Shown here: positions 1 to 8,508 of the stretch, piece after piece | Layout: each line of letters opens with the position of its first letter | Numbering within the stretch: the first letter of the stretch is position 1 | Origin: Robiginitomaculum sp. | GTDB taxonomy: Bacteria; Pseudomonadota; Alphaproteobacteria; Caulobacterales; Maricaulaceae | DNA length: 18,768 nt | NCBI GenBank assembly: GCA_021647805.1 | Contig: JAKITZ010000013.1 | Coordinates: 1-18,768, forward strand | Reading direction: 5' to 3' | Position numbers and translations under genes: made by a program | Notes under the pieces: model-generated | What the model was told of the DNA's origin: nothing | The model's input: the letters and a program-made list of their open reading frames with translations, nothing else | The model's database searches: none

Positions 1-169
1 GGTCTAAGTGTAAATCAGCCACCGTCTCGTCGGTAATTACTGATAGTACTCCATTGCTAGCCAACTTAGCCAGCTTAGCTACCATTTGCGATAAAGCACC
101 GGCGCCTATAACCACTTGATAACTACGAGAAGCCGGTTGCAGTTCAACATCAATAATTTGTAGGCTCAC
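1..169 (-). CDS. aroB: 3-dehydroquinate synthase, N-terminal part (cut by window edge)
   Basis: AroB converts DAHP to 3-dehydroquinate in the cytoplasm, the second step of the shikimate pathway. Only about the first 56 residues are in the window; the gene continues past base 1. Seen in the translation: a short beta-rich N-terminus leading to QVVIGAGALSQM, then VLSVITDETVADLH, which match the first strands and the NAD-domain entry of AroB proteins. The start is a GTG at 169-167 whose GTGA overlaps the aroK stop by 4 bp, so translation is probably coupled to aroK. aroK-aroB order is widespread in proteobacteria and supports the call. The catalytic domain cannot be inspected here. Confidence 0.85.
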   Translation of the reverse strand, partial: MSLQIIDVELQPASRSYQVVIGAGALSQMVAKLAKLASNGVLSVITDETVADLHLD

Positions 170-726
170 TGGTTTTGCTCCTTATAATTACGTAAAGCCT
201 GAATAATGGCAGTTACCGTTTCACTGTGTTCGCCTTGATCACTATCAATCGCAAGGTCAGCTTTAGCATAAATTGGGTGTCGCTGTTTTATCAGCTCGGC
301 CAATATTTCTTTCGAATCACCATTAGCTAATAATGGTCTGGTGTTTCTACGGTCAGTACGCCGAACTAATTCTTGCAAACTACTGCGTAGCCAAACAGAA
401 ACTCCTTTAGCGGCAATTGCTGCACGTATATCAGGGTTTAAAAATGCTCCGCCGCCGGTTGCCAGCACCAAGGGTGAGCCGCCCAATAGCCTTAGAATTA
501 CTTTTTTTTCACCATCACGAAATGCTTTTTCACCAAAATCGTCAAAAATGTCTGAAATGCTGCGCCCAGCAGACTTCTCTATTTCATCATCAGCATCAAC
601 AAAATTCAAACCCAGTGCAATTGCCAACCTGCGGCCAATAGTTGATTTACCAACACCCATCAGTCCAACCAAAACAATAAGTTGGCTTTGCTTTTCATTC
701 GCTTTATCGGTAATATCCGGTTTCAT
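166..726 (-). CDS. aroK: Shikimate kinase
   Basis: Phosphorylates shikimate at the 3-OH with ATP, the fifth step of chorismate synthesis. The 186-residue product has the usual length with a slightly extended N-terminus. Visible motifs: Walker A GLMGVGKST (about 21-29), the shikimate-binding DADD segment (about 44-47), FR at 69-70, the GGG triad at about 91-93, and NTRPLL with the substrate/lid arginine at about 130. The start is the ATG at 726; no good Shine-Dalgarno sequence precedes it, so a slightly internal start is possible. It overlaps aroB by 4 bp and is divergent from the 824-3535 operon across a gap of about 97 bp that should hold both promoters. Confidence 0.95.
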   Translation of the reverse strand: MKPDITDKANEKQSQLIVLVGLMGVGKSTIGRRLAIALGLNFVDADDEIEKSAGRSISDIFDDFGEKAFRDGEKKVILRLLGGSPLVLATGGGAFLNPDIRAAIAAKGVSVWLRSSLQELVRRTDRRNTRPLLANGDSKEILAELIKQRHPIYAKADLAIDSDQGEHSETVTAIIQALRNYKEQNQ

Positions 727-823
727 AGTATTTGATTGTATCTATACTTTAACAAGATCGGAACAGTTAAAGCTGAAATAATTGGTAGAATTAACGTTCT
801 AATAAATGACAAAAGGAAATATA

Positions 824-964
824 ATGCGCAAATGGATTAGTCTTGTTTTGTTTGTTTTGGTTTTTCTCGGTGCCGCCATAATCCTGATTGAAAGAAAAGC
901 AGTAAATGGAAATACAAACCCTAAAGAAATAGTTGTTGAGGTAGATAATGTCCTTGGCCTTTAG
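824..964 (+). CDS. 46-residue single-helix membrane miniprotein
   Basis: Unrecognised small protein of 46 residues. It has a short basic start (MRKW), one strongly hydrophobic stretch of about 18 residues (roughly 6-22), then a polar tail ending DNVLGL. This predicts one N-terminal transmembrane helix or an uncleaved signal anchor, with the tail possibly periplasmic. An AAAGGAAA-like Shine-Dalgarno sequence lies about 6-8 bases before the ATG. Its 3' end overlaps the start of the secreted protein gene at 948 by 17 bp in another frame, which suggests coupled translation and a shared envelope role. The function is unknown. It is called from its start signal, composition and overlap, not from homology. 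Confidence 0.55.
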   Translation: MRKWISLVLFVLVFLGAAIILIERKAVNGNTNPKEIVVEVDNVLGL

Positions 965-2621
965 GACAGCTCTTTTGTGTTTACTTCTTACTCCATTTGT
1001 AGTGCAGGCGCAAACTAGAGTTGGCGTTGTTGTTGGAGAATTGTCACCAATAAAAGAATTCTCGATCAGCGCTCTAGCGTTAGATCAACAAGCTATGCCT
1101 ACTGATCAGTGGCAAGGTTCAAGTCCAGAAGTGTTGCAAAATTTACTGGTGGATCTGCCCGTGAGTGGAGGATCTCCGACGATCAATGACTTACTGGGCA
1201 GAATGCTGCTAAGTGGCTCTCAACCACCGGCAATTGGTGACGAGTTAGCAGAATTGTCCAAATTGCGATTAACCGCCATTTACGCATTAGGTCATTTAAG
1301 TGCTGTCATACAAATTGCCGCTAGATCTCCAAATGGGCATAGTAATCCCGAAACCGCAGCAATTGCAGTAAATTCTTTATTGGCTCAAAATCAAGCAGAT
1401 GCAGCTTGCCAGATAGCCGGGCAACTAAACGAAGCTAGAAGAGCGGCATTTTGGTTGCAAATGCGGGCGTTTTGCCTCACCAGATCAGGAAATATTGCCG
1501 GAGCTGAGTTAACTGCAGAGCTAGCAATAAATGCTGACCCGGGAGCGACAGGCTTCTTAAGGAGCATTAATCGGATTACCAGCAGCCCCCAAACCGTGGA
1601 AACCATTAGTCCAGAAACGGCTTTAGGGCTGGCAATGATCGAGGCGGCGAATGATACGGTTTCCACGCAAAACCTTACCTTGGCATTGCAATCAGGGCTG
1701 GGCGCGCAAAGTGAACTGCAAATGCTCGACGTTCTCTTTCAAGCCTTTATTGCTGGAGCAGTGCCGGTTGGTGAAATGTCCGAGCGGTTATTGGCTCACG
1801 CCGAGCAGTTGCAACAAGATGCACAAAAAGGCGTACAGACACCTGAAAACGCTGCCGAAAAAACAGTTATTACAGTTTTTGAACAGGAGCTTTTAAACCT
1901 TAAAAATTCAAAAAACCTGTCAGGAATTGATAGAATAGCCAGTCTGTTTTCCTTAGGGCGTAACGCTAGCAATCCTGGAATTCGAGCCGAAGCGTTGATA
2001 TTAATTATTGATGACAAACTTGAATGGCAACACTGGTTGGCCGTCAATCGCTTGATTGCTAAAGAAATAAGGTTTTTGCCTGTAACTGAGGAGTTAAAGC
2101 AATACGCTGCTGATCTAGTTCAAACCAGCTTGCTATCAGGAAATGTTGCGCTGGCTAGGAAATGGTTGGTGTTTGTTGATGAAGATGAAATAAAACAACG
2201 AGGTTTTGCAGCAATATTCCAAGCTTTTGGCAGTAAGCAACAAGTCCGAAAGAGTAGTTTTGAAAGCCGCATGAACGACACAAGTGAACAACAAGAATTG
2301 CTAATAAGTGACCTGATGGCAATATCTGCACTTGGCAATAAAATATCGCCAAAAAACCGACACTGGTTATCGATCAGATCAGAAGTGAACTTGGGAAACT
2401 GCCAATCATCTAAACTTTTTGCTTTACGCGCCAGCGCAGCTGCCGGTGCAATTGCCGAGACCATTATGCGAGCGGCTGATTTGTTGCGAGAAGAGGGTTT
2501 TGATACTTTATCCAGCTATTGCAGTTCCGAAATTATTTCCTCATTAAAGCTGATCGGACTTGAAAAAGAAGCGCAAGCAGCAACAATGGAATGGATGTTC
2601 GGGCAAAGGCAAATGCAGTGA
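948..2621 (+). CDS. Secreted alpha-helical (TPR-like) protein of unknown function
   Basis: The 557-residue product begins with a clear Sec signal peptide (hydrophobic core LLCLLLTPFVV, probable cleavage after VQA-QT at about 21/22). The rest is Ala/Leu/Glu-rich and looks almost wholly helical. A stretch around residues 145-200 (ADAACQIAGQLNEARRAAFW followed by a similar helix pair) resembles TPR or superhelical repeats, so a periplasmic scaffold role is plausible. No catalytic motif is visible and I do not recognise a named family. It overlaps the miniprotein upstream by 17 bp and xerD downstream by 4 bp, placing it in one transcript with the recombinase. Confidence 0.8.
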   Translation: MSLAFRTALLCLLLTPFVVQAQTRVGVVVGELSPIKEFSISALALDQQAMPTDQWQGSSPEVLQNLLVDLPVSGGSPTINDLLGRMLLSGSQPPAIGDELAELSKLRLTAIYALGHLSAVIQIAARSPNGHSNPETAAIAVNSLLAQNQADAACQIAGQLNEARRAAFWLQMRAFCLTRSGNIAGAELTAELAINADPGATGFLRSINRITSSPQTVETISPETALGLAMIEAANDTVSTQNLTLALQSGLGAQSELQMLDVLFQAFIAGAVPVGEMSERLLAHAEQLQQDAQKGVQTPENAAEKTVITVFEQELLNLKNSKNLSGIDRIASLFSLGRNASNPGIRAEALILIIDDKLEWQHWLAVNRLIAKEIRFLPVTEELKQYAADLVQTSLLSGNVALARKWLVFVDEDEIKQRGFAAIFQAFGSKQQVRKSSFESRMNDTSEQQELLISDLMAISALGNKISPKNRHWLSIRSEVNLGNCQSSKLFALRASAAAGAIAETIMRAADLLREEGFDTLSSYCSSEIISSLKLIGLEKEAQAATMEWMFGQRQMQ

Positions 2622-3535
2622 GCAATAGGCATTTAGAAGCTTTTCTAGAAATGATGAGTGCGGAGCGCGGAGCTGCAAAAAACACTCTGGCAGCGTACCG
2701 CAATGATTTATTGGATTTAACGTCACATTTGTTTTCTAATAACACCGCACTAATCAAAGCAAAGCGGTCTGATCTTGAAGACTGGATGGTTTTTTTGCAT
2801 TCTCAAGGTCTTGCCGCAAGCACCGTTGCCCGAAGATTAAGCGCTGCAAAACGCTTTTACCGGTTTTGCCAAAGCGAGGGCTGGGTTGAACAAAACCCAA
2901 CCCGTTTAATAAATTTTCCCAAACAAGCAAAGCCACTACCAAAAACCCTGTCAGAAAAACAAGTAAACCTTCTGCTGGAAACAGCAAGCAAAGACAAAAG
3001 TCCAAAGGGTTTGCGAATGTTAGCTTTGCTGGAAATATTATATGCCTCCGGATTACGGGTGACTGAATTATTATCTTTGCCAAATAATGTTGGCAAAAGA
3101 AGCGAAAGACTGATTTTAGTTACCGGCAAAGGCGGCAAAGAGCGATTAGTGCCGTTAACCCCAGCGGCAATTACTGCGATAAACAACTGGAGAGAGGTGA
3201 GAAAGTCGTTTCTGCCAAAAGACCAAAGACGATTAAGAGCAGAAAAATTCCTATTCCCTTCAAATTCTATCGCCGGGCATTTAAGTCGCGAGCGGTTTTT
3301 TGCCATGTTAAAAGCTCTTGCTGCAAAAGCCGACTTAGACCCAAAAGGCGTTTCTCCGCATGTTCTAAGGCACGCATTTGCCTCGCATCTGTTAGCCAAT
3401 GGGGCTGATTTAAGGGTTGTGCAAACCCTGCTTGGCCATACAGATATATCAACCACCGAGATATATACTCATATACTTGATGAGCGCCTGAAAAAACTTG
3501 TTCAGAGCGCGCACCCTTTGGCTAAACGAAAATAA
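2618..3535 (+). CDS. xerD: Tyrosine recombinase XerD
   Basis: Site-specific recombinase that, with XerC at dif under FtsK control, resolves chromosome dimers. From the GTG at 2618 it has 305 residues, close to the family norm. The N-terminal SAM-like core-binding domain covers about 5-100 and the catalytic domain about 110-300. The active-site set is complete: R147 (ASGLRVTEL), K171 (TGKGGKER), H248 and R251 (HVLRHAF), H274 (LGHTDIS) and nucleophile Y283 (EIYTHI). An in-frame ATG at 2591 exists but would overlap the upstream gene by 31 bp and lacks a ribosome site. The GTG has AAAGG 8 bases upstream and a GTGA overlap, so I prefer it. XerC cannot be fully excluded, but the neighbourhood (aroK/accA) is that of alphaproteobacterial xerD. 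Confidence 0.9.
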   Translation: MSNRHLEAFLEMMSAERGAAKNTLAAYRNDLLDLTSHLFSNNTALIKAKRSDLEDWMVFLHSQGLAASTVARRLSAAKRFYRFCQSEGWVEQNPTRLINFPKQAKPLPKTLSEKQVNLLLETASKDKSPKGLRMLALLEILYASGLRVTELLSLPNNVGKRSERLILVTGKGGKERLVPLTPAAITAINNWREVRKSFLPKDQRRLRAEKFLFPSNSIAGHLSRERFFAMLKALAAKADLDPKGVSPHVLRHAFASHLLANGADLRVVQTLLGHTDISTTEIYTHILDERLKKLVQSAHPLAKRK

Positions 3536-3659
3536 TTTGTCAAATGATGAAAATGCTTGTCGCGGCTATTAGCTATCTTTATGATGCAAAAAACAAAAGA
3601 GAATTTTATTCCTGACGCGTAAGTGGCGGGAATAACAAGCAATAGTAGGTAATAGTTAT

Positions 3660-4628
3660 ATGTCTGACTCCCAACGGACTTATCTTGATTTTGAACGCCC
3701 GATCGCCGAATTGGACAGTAAAATTGAAGAGTTGGAAAACTTGAGTAATGGTGAGACTGGCGTTGATGTTGCCGCCGAAATCACGACTTTACGTGCAAAA
3801 TCGGCGAAAATGTTGGCAGACACTTATGCCGACCTTGGCCCATGGCGAAAAACACTGGTTGCTAGGCACCCAAACCGCCCGCATTTTCGTGACTTTCGTA
3901 AATCGATGATAACCGATTTTGCCGAATTACGCGGAGACCGCTGTTTTGGTGATGACAGAGCAATAATTGGTGGTGTTGGGTTTTTTAGAGGCCGTCCAGT
4001 TGTGGTGCTGGGTCACGAAAAGGGTCATGACACCAAAAGCAGACTGGTACATAATTTTGGCATGGCAAGACCTGAGGGTTATCGCAAGGCTATACGAATA
4101 ATGGAAATAGCCGATCGCTTTTCGCTTCCTGTATTGTCATTCGTTGACACAGCCGGGGCCTATCCCGGTGTCGGAGCAGAAGAACGTGGTCAAGCAGAAG
4201 CCATTGCCAGATCTACCGAGACATGCCTTACACTTGGCGTGCCAATGATTACATTGATAACCGGTGAAGGTGGCTCCGGCGGAGCCGTTGCTTTGGCATC
4301 ATCATCACATGTTATGATGCTTGAACATTCTATTTATTCGGTAATTTCTCCAGAAGGCTGTGCCTCTATTTTGTGGGGGGATTCAACTAAAAACAAAGAT
4401 GCAGCTATCGCAATGAAAATAACCGCCACCGATCTTAAATCTTTGGGTATTGTTGATGAAATTATTGCTGAACCGGTTGGTGGCGCACACCGAGACCCAG
4501 TGCAAACCATACAAAAGTCCGGTGATGCCATCGAGCGCGCATTAGATAAATTTAGTGACCTTGGCGCAAAAGAACTGTTGGCCAGACGCAAAGCCCGTTT
4601 TTACGCCATTGGCCGCACCGAAACGTAA
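3660..4628 (+). CDS. accA: Acetyl-CoA carboxylase carboxyltransferase subunit alpha
   Basis: Alpha half of the carboxyltransferase that moves CO2 from biotin-BCCP to acetyl-CoA to make malonyl-CoA, the first committed step of fatty-acid synthesis; it works as an alpha2-beta2 complex with AccD in the cytoplasm. The 322 residues match full family length. There is an N-terminal helical segment (about 1-60), then a crotonase-fold domain with FRDFR, the FVDTAGAYPGVGAEERGQAE block (about 161-180) and the glycine-rich GEGGSGGA oxyanion-type loop (about 202-209). The gene lies 124 bp after xerD, an adjacency seen in other alphaproteobacteria. Its stop is only 3 bp from the convergent stop at 4632, with no obvious terminator between them. 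Confidence 0.97.
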   Translation: MSDSQRTYLDFERPIAELDSKIEELENLSNGETGVDVAAEITTLRAKSAKMLADTYADLGPWRKTLVARHPNRPHFRDFRKSMITDFAELRGDRCFGDDRAIIGGVGFFRGRPVVVLGHEKGHDTKSRLVHNFGMARPEGYRKAIRIMEIADRFSLPVLSFVDTAGAYPGVGAEERGQAEAIARSTETCLTLGVPMITLITGEGGSGGAVALASSSHVMMLEHSIYSVISPEGCASILWGDSTKNKDAAIAMKITATDLKSLGIVDEIIAEPVGGAHRDPVQTIQKSGDAIERALDKFSDLGAKELLARRKARFYAIGRTET

Positions 4629-4631
4629 AAC

Positions 4632-5534
4632 CTATTGCGAAGCGCGCAGCCGCAAACCAAACCACGTAGAGTTTTTACCGCTTAGTGCCAAGCCTTGTAA
4701 AAACGTTGTTTCGGTTGATGCTGCAAAATGACCGCCAATGCCTATTGAAAGGTTACGGTTAAAGTTATGCACTATTTCCACATCTGCTTGAGCATATCCA
4801 AAATCAAATCCATTATCATTGGAATAACCAAGGGTTCCGCCAAACACTAAATCTGTTCTGGCTATTGGAATGATATATTCTGCAGATGCTTCAAAAACAA
4901 ATCGTTCAAGAACAAAATCGTAAAAAGCGTAAAGTGCCGGATTATACTCTCCACCCAAGGAAATACCGGCATAGGCCTCAACTGAATCATCATAGGCAAA
5001 CAAAAGGCCGTTATCCGGACGGATATAACCAGTTACACCAATATCAGCCTGTATTGTATCATTAAGATCAAAACCATATCCGGCATAAATATCTATTCGA
5101 TCTTGATATGCTCCAAATCTATCGGCAACAGGTTTTACCGCCCATATACCACCATATAAATTAGCAGAGCTAATTTCTATTCCACCGGCTATGTTTTGTT
5201 TGCTTTCTTGAAGCCCGCGAAAAACATTCTCTGAATTCCAAGTAATCACAGCTTCAAGGTTAATATCAGATCCATACGAAGAATAATTGCCGGAATTGTT
5301 GGTTTGTGCTTTAGCGGAAAAACCCGATGGCTTATCATCGGAAACCATCCAGGTAGATTTACTCCGTTGCATTGGTTCAATCTGGCTGTTTTGAACAAGT
5401 GCCATCCTGTCATAACTAGCAGTAGGTTCATAAACATCGCTACGTAATTGCTGCAAGATATTATCTGCCGCAAACGCAAAACCAGGCAATGCCAACGACG
5501 CACCCAAAATAATAATTAGAGCTGATGTTTTCAT
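4632..5534 (-). CDS. TorF/Gcw_chp-family putative outer-membrane barrel protein
   Basis: Predicted outer-membrane beta-barrel of the TorF-type putative porin family (Gcw_chp, TIGR02001). From the ATG at 5534 it has 300 residues with a typical signal peptide (cleavage after FAFA-ADN, about 22/23) and a low-complexity linker to about residue 85. The barrel follows, with the family-like WNSENVFRGLQES entry and alternating aromatic/small strands to the C-terminus. The in-frame TTG at 5558 would add eight polar residues. The ATG is preceded by GGTGAG at good spacing, so I use it. Family members are thought to be porin-like, and no substrate can be read from the sequence. It is convergent with accA and lies downstream of secA on the same strand. 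Confidence 0.7.
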   Translation of the reverse strand: MKTSALIIILGASLALPGFAFAADNILQQLRSDVYEPTASYDRMALVQNSQIEPMQRSKSTWMVSDDKPSGFSAKAQTNNSGNYSSYGSDINLEAVITWNSENVFRGLQESKQNIAGGIEISSANLYGGIWAVKPVADRFGAYQDRIDIYAGYGFDLNDTIQADIGVTGYIRPDNGLLFAYDDSVEAYAGISLGGEYNPALYAFYDFVLERFVFEASAEYIIPIARTDLVFGGTLGYSNDNGFDFGYAQADVEIVHNFNRNLSIGIGGHFAASTETTFLQGLALSGKNSTWFGLRLRASQ

Positions 5535-5620
5535 GTTTGTTCTCACCGAGCTTTTCAAAAACGAATCACTATTACTGCCACCTTACATCGCGGCAAATTC
5601 GTCGGTAAGCCCCGCAGGCA

Positions 5621-8371
5621 TTATTCAGATTCTAACCTAGCCTTAATAGAGCCGTGACAACGCTTATATTTAACACCAGAGCCACATGGGCAAGAAGCAT
5701 TCCTAGAAACCCGTCCCCATGTTTTAGGGTCTTTAGGATCGACGCGCGCGGCGGCCTGCCTTGTTGTTAGCGGTGCCATAACATTACCACTAGAATCCAT
5801 TTGCGCCTCACCCTCGCTAAATAACCCCCGATTTTCAGTTAAATCGTCCCTAAACGGTTCCGGTTCTGGTGGTGGTTGCAATTGTAAGTGCTGATATGAC
5901 ATTGCGTTTTCGGTCACAGCAAACCGAAGATCTGAAAGCAAGTTTTCAAACAAGGCAAAGCTTTCAGACTTGTACTCATTTAGAGGGTCCCGCTGCGCGT
6001 AAGACCTTAAGTGAATTGTTGATCGCATGTGATCCATATTCTGCAAATGCTCCTGCCATTGAGCATCAATAACATTAAGCAAAATATGTTTTTCAATTGG
6101 ACGCATGTTGTCAGAGCCAAATCTGGCAACGATACTAGCATAGAGCCTATCAGCCGTATCTTTAATACGCTCCAATATCTCATCATTAGCAACGCCTTCT
6201 TCAGCAGCCCATTCTTTTACCGGCACAGCGCTTCCGGCCATTAGTTTAGTTAATTTTTCTTCTAGCCCGTCTAAGTCCCATTTATCAGCCATCACATTTT
6301 CAGGAATATGAGTTTCAACCAAATCGCTTATTGCCTCATGGCGCATATCGTTAATTACTTCGGAAACATCATCTGCCGCCATAAATTCACGGCGTTGCTC
6401 AAAAATAGCTTTGCGTTGGTCGTTAGCCACATCGTCATATTTCAATACGTTTTTACGTATTTCAAAATTACGAGCTTCTAGTTTCTTTTGTGAAGTCTCT
6501 AATGCTTTATTCATCCAAGGGTGAGCAATAGACTCACCTTCTTGCATTTTTAGTGTCTTCATGATCGTATTCATTCGTTCTGGTGCAAATATCCGCATCA
6601 GATCATCTTCCACCGAAACATAAAACTTTGACAATCCGGGATCACCTTGGCGACCCGTTCGTCCACGTAACTGATTATCAATACGGCGGCTTTCATGGCG
6701 CTCAGTGGCCAGCACATACAAACCGCCAGCATCTAAAACCTTCTGCTTTGCAATAGCTACTTCGGCACTGAACTTTTCACGTTGTTTTTCTATTGCTTTG
6801 TCGGTAGGAGCTTTTTTCGTTGTCGTTTGCTCTTTAATCCAACTATCGACAAGCATTTCTAAATTGCCACCAAGCTGGATGTCAGTACCACGCCCAGCCA
6901 TGTTTGTGGCGACGGTCACTGCTCCTGGTGCGCCGGCTTGAGCAATTATTTCTGCTTCTTGTTCATGATACCGTGCATTTAACACAGTATGCTTTACTTT
7001 GGCCTTAGTAAAAACCTCTGACAAGGTTTCTGATTTTTCAATGGAAACAGTACCGACCAGAATTGGTTGTCCAGCTTTTTGACGTTCTTTTACATCTTCA
7101 ATGACCGCAGAATACTTTTCATCCATAGTACGGTAAAGCTCATCATCAATATCTATTCGCATTATTGGGCGATTGGTTGGTATTTCAATCACTTGCAAAT
7201 CATAAATGCTTTCAAACTCTGCTGCTTCAGTGGCGGCAGTACCGGTCATTCCGCTTAATTTCTTATATAGCCGGAAATAGTTTTGATAAGTAATAGAAGC
7301 TAAAGTTACGTTTTCCGGCTGAATCTCAACATTTTCTTTAGCTTCAACTGCTTGATGTTGACCATCACCCAAACGTCGACCATCCATCATCCGACCAGTA
7401 AATTCATCGATCAACATCACTTGATTGTTGCGAACAATATAATCTTTATCACAAATAAAAATTTTGTGCGCTCGTAATGCCATATTGACGTGATGGACTA
7501 CGGAAACGTTTTCGATATCATAAAAGTCACCTTCCATTAAACCAAGTTCTTGTAGCTTGACCTCTAATTTTTCATTACCGATTTCGGTAAGAGAAATTGA
7601 GCGAAGCTTCTCGTCATGCTCAAAGTCTTCATCTTCAAGTAACGGGATTAAGGCATCAATAGTTTTGTAAAAATCCGAACGATCTTCGGTTGGCCCAGAG
7701 ATCACCAATGGTGTACGGGCTTCATCAATTAAAATACTATCTACTTCATCGACGATTGCATAATAGTGTTCACGCTGAACCATTTGGTCGAGCGAGTTCT
7801 TCATATTATCACGTAAATAATCAAAGCCGTATTCATTATTCGTACCATAGGTAATATCACAAGCATAAGCATCTTTACGTTCTGCATCACCCTTACCGTT
7901 GATGATACAACCCGATGTTAGACCTAAGAAGTTATATATCTGCCCCATCCATTCAACGTCTCGTGATGCCAAATAATCATTTACCGTAACCACATGAACG
8001 CCTTTACCCGGCAGAGCGTTCAAATACGCAGCAAGCGTAGCAACTAGAGTTTTTCCTTCACCGGTACGCATTTCAGCAATATTGCCTTCATGTAAAACAA
8101 TACCGCCCATTAACTGCACATCAAAGTGCCGCTGCCCCAAGGTTCTTTTTGCTGCTTCACGAACATTGGCGAAACTTTCTGGCAACAGATCGTTCAATGT
8201 TTCTCCATCTTTAAACCGTTGGCGGAACTCATCAGTTTTAAGTTTGATTTGCTCATCAGACAGTTTTTCAAACTCAGCCTCCAATTCATTCACCTGATCA
8301 ATACGCACTTGCATGCGCTTGATTAGGCGTTCGTTGGCCGAGCCGAATAATTTTTGTACAAGTTTCAACAT
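5621..8371 (-). CDS. secA: Preprotein translocase ATPase SecA
   Basis: ATP-driven motor that pushes unfolded preproteins through SecYEG. The full-length product is 916 residues from the ATG at 8371. Seen in order: N-terminal DEAD-like nucleotide domain with Walker A MRTGEGKT (lysine at 107, matching E. coli K108), DEVDSILIDEARTPL (Walker B region), the preprotein cross-linking domain, the second nucleotide domain with ATNMAGRGTDIQLGG, the helical scaffold/wing domains (QWQEHL), a Pro/Glu-rich linker, and a C-terminal zinc finger CPCGSGVKYKRCHG for SecB/lipid binding. An upstream ATG at 8401 would add ten residues. Family N-termini resemble MLKLVQKLFGSAN, so the later start is preferred, although neither has a clear Shine-Dalgarno sequence. 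Divergent from the foldase gene at 8509. Confidence 0.97.
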   Translation of the reverse strand: MLKLVQKLFGSANERLIKRMQVRIDQVNELEAEFEKLSDEQIKLKTDEFRQRFKDGETLNDLLPESFANVREAAKRTLGQRHFDVQLMGGIVLHEGNIAEMRTGEGKTLVATLAAYLNALPGKGVHVVTVNDYLASRDVEWMGQIYNFLGLTSGCIINGKGDAERKDAYACDITYGTNNEYGFDYLRDNMKNSLDQMVQREHYYAIVDEVDSILIDEARTPLVISGPTEDRSDFYKTIDALIPLLEDEDFEHDEKLRSISLTEIGNEKLEVKLQELGLMEGDFYDIENVSVVHHVNMALRAHKIFICDKDYIVRNNQVMLIDEFTGRMMDGRRLGDGQHQAVEAKENVEIQPENVTLASITYQNYFRLYKKLSGMTGTAATEAAEFESIYDLQVIEIPTNRPIMRIDIDDELYRTMDEKYSAVIEDVKERQKAGQPILVGTVSIEKSETLSEVFTKAKVKHTVLNARYHEQEAEIIAQAGAPGAVTVATNMAGRGTDIQLGGNLEMLVDSWIKEQTTTKKAPTDKAIEKQREKFSAEVAIAKQKVLDAGGLYVLATERHESRRIDNQLRGRTGRQGDPGLSKFYVSVEDDLMRIFAPERMNTIMKTLKMQEGESIAHPWMNKALETSQKKLEARNFEIRKNVLKYDDVANDQRKAIFEQRREFMAADDVSEVINDMRHEAISDLVETHIPENVMADKWDLDGLEEKLTKLMAGSAVPVKEWAAEEGVANDEILERIKDTADRLYASIVARFGSDNMRPIEKHILLNVIDAQWQEHLQNMDHMRSTIHLRSYAQRDPLNEYKSESFALFENLLSDLRFAVTENAMSYQHLQLQPPPEPEPFRDDLTENRGLFSEGEAQMDSSGNVMAPLTTRQAAARVDPKDPKTWGRVSRNASCPCGSGVKYKRCHGSIKARLESE

Positions 8372-8436
8372 GGATTGATCTGCATTAGGGATACGTGTCA
8401 TCAGACACTATGTTAAGGTATTGTTCGCATGGTAGT

Positions 8437-8470
8437 ATGGCTGACTTAAGGAGCCATGACAGCACTGTCA
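8437..8470. promoter_or_regulatory. Two adjacent inverted repeats between secA and the foldase gene
   Basis: ATGGCT (8437-8442) and AGCCAT (8452-8457) form a 6-bp inverted repeat. It runs directly into TGACAGCACTGTCA (8457-8470), whose 6-bp arms flank two central bases. The site lies in the divergent intergenic region, about 40 bp before the foldase ATG. It could be an operator or an RNA hairpin in the foldase leader; the sequence does not decide between these. Confidence 0.3.
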
Positions 8471-8508
8471 ACGCAAGGGCAGCTTTTTGCCGCCAAGAAA
8501 GGGAAAAT

